A stretch of DNA of 64,000 nucleotides from Pseudomonas sp. TNT3 (GTDB lineage Bacteria > Pseudomonadota > Gammaproteobacteria > Pseudomonadales > Pseudomonadaceae), in the NCBI RefSeq assembly GCF_010095445.2, contig NZ_WFGV02000004.1, positions 1-64,000 on the forward strand, in the 5' to 3' direction. The position numbers and the translations under genes are program-made. Position 1 is the stretch's first letter. Each line of letters begins with the position of its first letter. Below the pieces are notes generated by a model, which made no database searches, was not told where the DNA came from, and was given only the letters and a program-made list of their open reading frames with translations. This document shows, in pieces, positions 58,613 through 64,000 of the stretch.

Positions 58613-59959
58613 TTATTCAGCCGCCGGCGCTTCTGGCTTGCGGCGCTTGAGCGGCGCCATGCCGTCCTTGCTGACCAGCGACAAGGCGTCGGTCTTCGGC
58701 CGATTGGCGATTTTGCGCTTGGTGGGCGCCTTGGCGCCGGTTTTCTTCTTGTCGCCCTTGGCGTCGACCTTTTTCTTCTTCACGCCAACAGCCTTGCCCG
58801 AAGCCTTGACCTTCTTCGGCCCGCCGTAGGTGCCTTTGACTTCCTTGATGGTGCGGCGCTCGAAGCTCTGCTTGAGGTAGCGCTCGACGCTCGACATCAG
58901 GTTCCAGTCGCCATGGCAGATCAACGAAATGGCCAGGCCATCGTTGCCGGCACGGCCAGTACGACCGATACGGTGAACGTATTCGTCGCCGCTGCGTGGC
59001 ATGTCGAAGTTGATGACCAGGTCCAGACCTTCCACGTCGAGGCCGCGAGCAGCAACGTCGGTGGCGACCAGGATCTTCACGCCGCCCTGTTTCAGACGGT
59101 CAATCGCCAGTTTGCGGTCTTTCTGGTCCTTGTCGCCGTGCAGGACAAACGCTTTGTAGTCCTGAGCCACCAGGCGACCGTAGATGCGGTCTGCCATGGC
59201 ACGGGTGTTGGTGAACACGATGGCCTTCTGATAGGTCTCGTTGGCCAGCAGCCAGTTCACGATTTGTTCTTTGTGCTGGTTGTGGTCAGCCGTGATGATC
59301 TGCTGACGGGTCGTCGCATTCAGGTCACTGACGTTATTGAGTTGCAGGTGCTCTGGATTGTTCAGCACCTTGGCAACCATTTCGCGCAGGCCCGAGCCAC
59401 CGGTAGTGGCCGAGAACAGCATGGTCTGCTGGCGGTTGGTGCACTCTTCGACCAGACGCTGGACGTCTTCGGCAAAGCCCATGTCGAGCATGCGGTCGGC
59501 TTCATCGAGCACCAGTACTTCGACTTCTTTCAGGTCGAGGTTGCCGGCGTTCAGTTGCTCAATCATCCGGCCCGGCGTACCGATCAGGATGTCCGGCACC
59601 TTGCGCAGCATGGCGGCCTGGACCTTGAAGTCTTCACCGCCGGTGATCAGGCCGGACTTGATGAACGTGAACTGCGCAAAGCGCTCGACTTCCTTGATGG
59701 TCTGCTGGGCCAGCTCGCGGGTCGGCAGCAGGATCAGGGTCTTGATGCTGACGCGAACCTTGGCCGGACCGATCAGACGGTTGAGGATCGGCAAAACGAA
59801 AGCAGCGGTTTTGCCGCTACCGGTTTGCGCTGTCACCCGCAGGTCACGCCCTTGGAGCGCCAGCGGAATAGCCGCTGCTTGCACAGGCGTTGGCTCGACA
59901 AATTTAAGCTCGGCCACGGCTTTGAGCAGGCGTTCGTGCAGGGCGAATTGGGAAAACAC
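58613..59959 (-). CDS. DEAD-box RNA helicase
   Basis: A 448-aa DEAD-box helicase with Q motif FVEPTPVQ, motif I AQTGSGKT (K50), motif II DEAD (152-155), SAT in FSATTGG, and VI HRIGRTGRAG. Residues after about 383 form a Lys-rich tail (KKVKASGKAVGVKKKKV...) that can bind RNA. It resembles RhlE/SrmB-type enzymes in the basic tail, but I cannot choose between them. GTG 59959 follows GAGGT; a longer frame upstream is unlikely. Confidence 0.92.
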   Translation of the reverse strand: MFSQFALHERLLKAVAELKFVEPTPVQAAAIPLALQGRDLRVTAQTGSGKTAAFVLPILNRLIGPAKVRVSIKTLILLPTRELAQQTIKEVERFAQFTFIKSGLITGGEDFKVQAAMLRKVPDILIGTPGRMIEQLNAGNLDLKEVEVLVLDEADRMLDMGFAEDVQRLVEECTNRQQTMLFSATTGGSGLREMVAKVLNNPEHLQLNNVSDLNATTRQQIITADHNQHKEQIVNWLLANETYQKAIVFTNTRAMADRIYGRLVAQDYKAFVLHGDKDQKDRKLAIDRLKQGGVKILVATDVAARGLDVEGLDLVINFDMPRSGDEYVHRIGRTGRAGNDGLAISLICHGDWNLMSSVERYLKQSFERRTIKEVKGTYGGPKKVKASGKAVGVKKKKVDAKGDKKKTGAKAPTKRKIANRPKTDALSLVSKDGMAPLKRRKPEAPAAE

Positions 59960-60152
59960 GGGTGCTACCTCGAAGAAATACAAAAAAACAGCTGCATAGG
60001 GTAACGGTTTCGAGCGCCGAGGCCGAGTTTCTTTATACAAACGGCGCTAATCAGTGGTTTTTTTGTTGCCTGATTTGTCTCCAAACGTAATACAAAGCGT
60101 CTTAGATGCTCTAATCGCCCTGTCGCGTCCTACAGAAGAATCGTTTTTGCTT

Positions 60153-61451
60153 ATGGATATCAAACAGCTCTGGCTCAACGTCCAAGACCTTTGGGGGGCG
60201 CTTGATCAGCACCCGCTCCTGCATTCAAGCCTGGCACTGATAGTGTTGCTGGTGATTGCGCTGGTCCTCGGACGAGTGGCGCGTTACCTGATTTTACACG
60301 CAGCCAAGTTGCTCGGCCGCCAACCGGCCCTGCATTGGCTGAACGACCTGCGCCACAACAAGGTTTTCCATCGACTGGCGCAAATGACGCCGTCGCTGGT
60401 GATTCAGTTCGGCCTGCATCTGGTGCCGGAGCTGAGCAAGACCAGCCTGATTTTCCTCGGCAACGTCGCGCTGGCATTCACCATCCTGTTCCTGCTGCTG
60501 GCCTTCAGCGCCCTGCTCAGCGCGCTGCTGGACATCTACGCACGCACCGAACACGCCCGCACGCGTTCGATCAAAGGCTACATACAACTGACAAAAATGG
60601 TCTTGTATGTGTTTGGCGCGATCATCATCGTTGCCACGCTGATCGATCGTTCGCCGTTGTTGCTGCTGTCCGGTCTGGGCGCCATGTCGGCAGTGATTCT
60701 GTTGGTCTACAAGGACACCCTGCTGTCGTTCGTCGCCAGCGTGCAGCTGACCAGCAACGACATGCTGCGGGTCGGCGACTGGATCGAGATGCCGCAAGTC
60801 GGCGCCGACGGCGATGTGGTGGACATCACCTTGCACACGGTGAAAGTACAGAATTTCGATAAGACGATCGTGTCGATCCCGACCTGGCGCCTGATGTCCG
60901 AGTCGTTCAAGAACTGGCGCGGCATGCAGCAGTCCGGTGGCCGCCGGATCAAGCGCAGTCTGTTCATCGACGCCAGCGGCGTGCGCTTTCTGCGTGATGA
61001 CGAAGAGCAGCGCCTGTCTCAGGTGCACCTGCTGACGGACTACATCGGCCGCAAGCAGGCCGAACTGAAGGCCTGGAACGCAGCACAGGGCAATGTCGCG
61101 GCAATGTCGGCCAACCGCCGGCGGATGACCAACCTCGGCACTTTCCGCGCGTACGCGCTGGCGTATTTGAAGAGCCACCCGGAGATTCAGCCGAACATGA
61201 CCTGCATGGTCCGCCAGATGCAGACCACGGCGCAGGGCATACCGCTGGAGATTTACTGCTTCACTGGCACCACGGCGTGGGCTGATTACGAGCGGATTCA
61301 GGGGGATATTTTCGATTACCTGCTGGCGGTGCTTCCGGAGTTCGGCTTGAGCCTTTATCAGCAGCCCAGCGGTGGAGACCTCAGGGCCGGTTTACTTCCG
61401 GCAATGCTCGGCGCAAGCCACATCCCCGAGCAAGAAAAACACATCATGTGA
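60153..61451 (+). CDS. MscS-family mechanosensitive channel (YbdG-like)
   Basis: A 432-aa channel of the MscS superfamily. It has several N-terminal membrane helices (about 20-170), then the MscS pore helix and beta domain with DMLRVGDWIEMP and TVKVQNFDKTIVSIPT. YbdG in E. coli gives a small mechanosensitive conductance. The ATG at 60153 gives MDIKQLW; the ATG at 60054 adds 33 residues with little support. Not co-transcribed with the DEAD-box gene (divergent). Confidence 0.88.
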   Translation: MDIKQLWLNVQDLWGALDQHPLLHSSLALIVLLVIALVLGRVARYLILHAAKLLGRQPALHWLNDLRHNKVFHRLAQMTPSLVIQFGLHLVPELSKTSLIFLGNVALAFTILFLLLAFSALLSALLDIYARTEHARTRSIKGYIQLTKMVLYVFGAIIIVATLIDRSPLLLLSGLGAMSAVILLVYKDTLLSFVASVQLTSNDMLRVGDWIEMPQVGADGDVVDITLHTVKVQNFDKTIVSIPTWRLMSESFKNWRGMQQSGGRRIKRSLFIDASGVRFLRDDEEQRLSQVHLLTDYIGRKQAELKAWNAAQGNVAAMSANRRRMTNLGTFRAYALAYLKSHPEIQPNMTCMVRQMQTTAQGIPLEIYCFTGTTAWADYERIQGDIFDYLLAVLPEFGLSLYQQPSGGDLRAGLLPAMLGASHIPEQEKHIM

Positions 61452-61463
61452 CCGCTGAAAAAC

Positions 61464-61532
61464 CCTGTAGGAGCCTGCGATCTTTTGATTTTCAAGATCA
61501 AAAGATCGCAGGCTGCGCCAGCTCCTACACGG
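61464..61532. repeat. REP pair (AAAAGATCGCAGGCTGCGCCAGCTCC class)
   Basis: TGTAGGAGCCTGCGATCTTT and AAAGATCGCAGGC...GCTCCTACA pair head to head; one arm lacks the GCTGGCGCA segment, so it is a partly deleted copy of the class seen at 58480. Confidence 0.88.
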
Positions 61533-62391
61533 GTTGAACGTGTGGTTTGATACCCAACCGGCTGATCCACACCGCCGCCAGAATCACCATCCCGCCGAAG
61601 AACAACCGCCCCAATTCCTCATGCTGATTCCAGATCAGCAAGTTGATCAGCAACCCCACCGGCACATGCAGGTTGTTCATCACGGCCAGCGTGCCGCCGT
61701 TGACCATACAGGCGCCCTTGTTCCACCAGTACAACCCGAGCGCGGTGGAGACCAGGCCCAGGAACACCAGCACGCTCCACTGCAGAGGCGCTTCGGGCAG
61801 GAAATTTTGTTTGCCGAACAGCAGAAATGCCGGCAACGCCACCGCCAGTGCCCCCAGGTAAAAGTAACCAAAACGCCGGTAATGGGGCAGATCGCTCGGG
61901 TGACGCGCCACCAGATGTTTATAAAGCACCTGCCCGGCGGCGTAGGTGAAGTTGGCCAGTTGCAGCAGCACAAAGCCCATGAAGAAGTCCGGATTGATCC
62001 GGTCGTAGCGAATCACCGCGGCGCCGAGCACCGCCACCAACGCCGCCACCAGCGCCCACGGATTGAAGCGCCGGTTCAGCGCGTCCTCGATCAAAGTCAC
62101 GTGCAACGGCGTGAGGATGGTGAACAGCAACACTTCCGGCACCGTCAACACGCGGAAGCTCAGGTACAGGCAGACGTACGTCACGCCGAACTGCAGCGCA
62201 CCGATCAGCAACATGCCGCGCATGAACGCAGGTTCCACCGAACGCCAGCGGGTCAGGGGGATGAACACCAGTCCAGCCAGCACCACACGCACCAGCACCG
62301 CGAAGTAACTGTCGACATGCCCGGCCAGGTATTCGCCGATCAGGCTGAAGGAAAACGCCTGAATCAGCGTGACAAAAAGTAGATAGCCCAT
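61525..62391 (-). CDS. EamA/DMT-superfamily transporter, YigM/carboxylate-amine type
   Basis: A 288-aa ten-helix DMT exporter or importer resembling the carboxylate/amino acid/amine transporter family that includes E. coli YigM. It starts MGYLLFVTLIQAFSFSLIGEYLAGHVDSYFAVLVR (in pieces) and has WWNKGACMVNGGTLAVMNN near the end. GAGG lies just upstream of ATG 62391. Substrate unknown; vitamin or amino acid transport are options. The 3' end falls within the REP element. Confidence 0.88.
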   Translation of the reverse strand: MGYLLFVTLIQAFSFSLIGEYLAGHVDSYFAVLVRVVLAGLVFIPLTRWRSVEPAFMRGMLLIGALQFGVTYVCLYLSFRVLTVPEVLLFTILTPLHVTLIEDALNRRFNPWALVAALVAVLGAAVIRYDRINPDFFMGFVLLQLANFTYAAGQVLYKHLVARHPSDLPHYRRFGYFYLGALAVALPAFLLFGKQNFLPEAPLQWSVLVFLGLVSTALGLYWWNKGACMVNGGTLAVMNNLHVPVGLLINLLIWNQHEELGRLFFGGMVILAAVWISRLGIKPHVQPV

Positions 62392-62464
62392 GTGCGCCTC
62401 ATTTTGAATGGCGGCGACGATAGCGGGTTTTGCCTGTTGCCGCGACAGCAAGCCAAACATAAAA

Positions 62465-62563
62465 CCCTGTGGGAGCCGAGCTTGCTCGCGATGACGGCGG
62501 CACATCCACTATTGATACCCAGTGACACACCGCCATCGCGAGCAAGCTCGGCTCCCACAGGGG
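62465..62563. repeat. REP pair (TGTGGGAGCCGAGCTTGCTCGCG class)
   Basis: Inverted arms CTGTGGGAGCCGAGCTTGCT and AGCAAGCTCGGCTCCCACAG plus inner inverted GATGACGGCGG-type sequence. Confidence 0.93.
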
Positions 62564-62591
62564 ATCTGTGCCGTTTCACTAAATTGCAGGC

Positions 62592-62631
62592 AAAAAAAAG
62601 CCCGATCTCGCTAAAGCGTTCAATCGGGCTG
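62592..62631 (-). terminator. Terminator of azoR
   Basis: On the minus strand AGCCCGAT / ATCGGGCT arms are followed by an eight-T run. It lies about 105 bp downstream of azoR, between it and the EamA gene. Confidence 0.85.
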
Positions 62632-62736
62632 CAGCACTCAGGAGCAACAAGTGCAAAGGGAGGTCGATGCGCGTACAGGCTTGAAGGGTTGCGCCAGGTC
62701 ACTAGAACATTCAGCGATTATCTGGCGATTAAACGG

Positions 62737-63336
62737 TCAGGCGACTTGCGAAAGCTTGGCGTTGGCCTGGTTGAGGCCCTTCTCCTGGAAGTCGCCACCC
62801 AGGTTCATGCCTTCAGCGTGAATAAAGGTCACGTCGTGAATCCCGATGAACGCCATAACCTGACGCAGGTACGGTTCCTGATGATCCGCCGGGCCGCCAG
62901 CGTAGATACCGCCGCGTGCAGTCAGGACATAAGCACGCTTGCCAGAGAGCAAACCCTGAGGGCCGGTGTCGGTGTACTTGAAGGTCACGCCGGCACGCAG
63001 CACATGGTCGAGCCAGGCTTTGAGGGTGCTCGGAATCGCGAAGTTGTACATCGGCGCGGCCATGACCAACACGTCGGCGGCGAGCAGTTCGTCAGTCAGC
63101 TGGTTGGAGCGTTCCAGCGACGCCTGTTCGATGTCGTTGCGTTGCTCGGCAGGCTTCATCCAGCCACCCAACAGATTGATGTCCAGGTGCGGCACCGGGT
63201 TGACGGCCAGGTCACGTACGGTGATCTGGTCAGCCGGGTGCGCGGCTTTCCATTGGCTGATGAAGGTCTGGGTCAGTTGACGGGAAACCGAGTCTTGCTG
63301 ACGGGCGCTGCTTTCGATGATCAGAACGCGTGACAT
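62737..63336 (-). CDS. azoR: FMN-dependent NADH-azoreductase
   Basis: A 199-aa flavodoxin-fold azoreductase/quinone reductase. The FMN sites are visible: SSARQQDSVSRQL near the start and APMYNFAIPSTLKAWLDHVLRAGVTF around residue 94-118, followed by YVLTARGG. AzoR reduces azo dyes and quinones with NADH. GGAG lies 9 bases before the ATG. A terminator follows. Confidence 0.95.
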   Translation of the reverse strand: MSRVLIIESSARQQDSVSRQLTQTFISQWKAAHPADQITVRDLAVNPVPHLDINLLGGWMKPAEQRNDIEQASLERSNQLTDELLAADVLVMAAPMYNFAIPSTLKAWLDHVLRAGVTFKYTDTGPQGLLSGKRAYVLTARGGIYAGGPADHQEPYLRQVMAFIGIHDVTFIHAEGMNLGGDFQEKGLNQANAKLSQVA

Positions 63337-63483
63337 GGGATGTAGGCTCCATCTGAGAATGCTGTAAGGCGATGGAGTGAAGGTTAAACAGAACCATATC
63401 GATGAAAAAGCGCAAATAACTGCTATAACCCATCAATAAATTCGTTTATAAGCAGAGCACACCGATAAGGTTGGGCATAGATC

Positions 63484-63572
63484 CTGTAGGAGTGAGCCTG
63501 CTCGCGATAGCGGTGTGTCATGAACATCTCTGCACCTGACACACCGTTATCGCGAGCAGGCTCACTCCCACA
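63484..63572. repeat. REP pair (TGTAGGAGTGAGCCTGCTCGCGATAGCGGT class)
   Basis: Inverted arms AGGAGTGAGCCTGCTCGCGA and TCGCGAGCAGGCTCACTCC with GTGTGTC/GACACAC inside, between the exported-protein gene and azoR. Confidence 0.93.
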
Positions 63573-63600
63573 AAATCTTCCTCGGCCTCCGGATTCGGTG

Positions 63601-63930
63601 CTATTTCGGCGTGCAGGTCAGGTCGATGCGCATTTTGATGATGGTGCGGGTGAACTTGGCAGTCGCATTTTTGTGTTTGCCAGCCGGCACATCGATCTTG
63701 CGGGTGCGGGGCGCTTCGGGGCCATTGCTGAAAACCACCTTGCAGGTCGCATCGGTGGTGCCGTAGTTGTTGACCTGAATGGACGCGATGTCGTTATCCG
63801 TGTCGTAGGCGTTGTAGTCGATGCTCAAACCATTCAACTGTTTCTGCACATCGATCGGATAAGCAAAAGCCGTCAGCGGCAGCATCGCCAGCAGTACGCA
63901 ACCTGACACGACACAACAAAGTTTTTTCAT
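63601..63930 (-). CDS. Small exported protein of unknown function
   Basis: A 109-aa protein with a signal peptide (about 1-22, FAYP), then a compact beta-rich body with a cysteine in DATCKVVF and another in DLTCTPK, a likely disulfide. It is often misnamed in this genus as 3-phosphoglycerate kinase, but no such domain is present. GGAG precedes ATG 63930 by eight bases. Function unknown. Confidence 0.8.
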   Translation of the reverse strand: MKKLCCVVSGCVLLAMLPLTAFAYPIDVQKQLNGLSIDYNAYDTDNDIASIQVNNYGTTDATCKVVFSNGPEAPRTRKIDVPAGKHKNATAKFTRTIIKMRIDLTCTPK

Positions 63931-63979
63931 TCGGCAGTCTCCAGTAAGGACCGCCAGCTTAGGACAAGAGGAGCTCAAC

Positions 63980-64000
63980 ATGAAAGCGCCCCGCGTGACC
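63980..64000 (+). CDS. Start of a further gene (window edge; possible LysR regulator)
   Basis: ATG at 63980 with a GAGGAG ribosome site opens MKAPRVT and runs to the window end. I recall Pseudomonas LysR regulators starting with these residues, but seven codons are too few to identify it. It is divergent from the exported-protein gene. Confidence 0.45.

Noticed and set aside
63601..63930. Reading the exported protein as a phosphoglycerate kinase
   Set aside because: It is 109 aa with a signal peptide and shows no kinase motif; the name is an annotation carry-over.

Overview
The window is chromosomal DNA of a Pseudomonas, most likely of the P. fluorescens group. The evidence is high GC, dense short operons, many intergenic REP palindromes of the fluorescens type, and gene neighbourhoods I recognise from Pseudomonas: a CpxR/Spy/CpxA cluster beside trkH, the lapG-lapD-lapA-lapEBC biofilm locus, and the gbuR-gbuA-transporter cluster next to a PA1414-like small gene. 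No rRNA, tRNA, prophage, insertion sequence or CRISPR array was seen.

Layout. 1-4.9 kb (minus strand): rnmB-yciO-scpA-scpB, a DUF1289 gene and rluB (cut by the window edge), covering nucleotide and tRNA housekeeping, chromosome condensation and 23S rRNA modification. 5.0-9.4 kb (plus): yciB, a YciI protein, a YgiM-like membrane protein, a CpxR-type regulator, a Spy/CpxP-like chaperone and the cognate kinase, with a CpxR-like box before the Spy gene. 9.5-17.1 kb: nitroreductase, trkH, two AraC regulators, a two-gene set of predicted iron enzymes (Mpo1-like and HD-domain), a metallophosphoesterase, an EamA exporter and a SelW-like protein. 17.1-25.3 kb: PlpD-type patatin autotransporter, FimV-like protein, MarR regulator, recQ, a YecA-family protein and a YbaN-family protein.

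25.4-42.6 kb is the Lap adhesion locus. The periplasmic protease LapG and the c-di-GMP receptor LapD are divergent from lapE-lapB-lapC (type I secretion) and flank the adhesin gene lapA on the opposite strand. In the known model, LapBCE exports LapA. LapA stays anchored by its N-terminal module until LapG cuts it at a TAAG-type site, and c-di-GMP-bound LapD holds LapG back. All key residues are visible here. The adhesin is compact (2,887 aa) and built from near-identical 250-aa and 494-aa repeats.

42.7-50.7 kb: a DTW-domain tRNA modification enzyme, the guanidinobutyrase cluster (LysR regulator, hydrolase, NTF2-like protein, two transporters), an acyl-carrier-like protein without its serine, and a PA1414/SicX-like small gene under an Anr-type box. 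50.6-64 kb: LysR/MFS pair, two DMT exporters, cvfB, a TorF porin, a lipoprotein, a DUF899 protein, a DEAD-box helicase, a YbdG-like MscS channel, azoR and a small exported protein. The last bases open a further reading frame.

Seventeen REP-type palindromes or half-elements are scattered between genes. The most useful leads are the PA1414/SicX-like locus, the repeat architecture of lapA, the paired iron-oxygenase candidates at 12.9-13.8 kb, the candidate GbuR and CpxR operators, and the simple-sequence tail of scpB.
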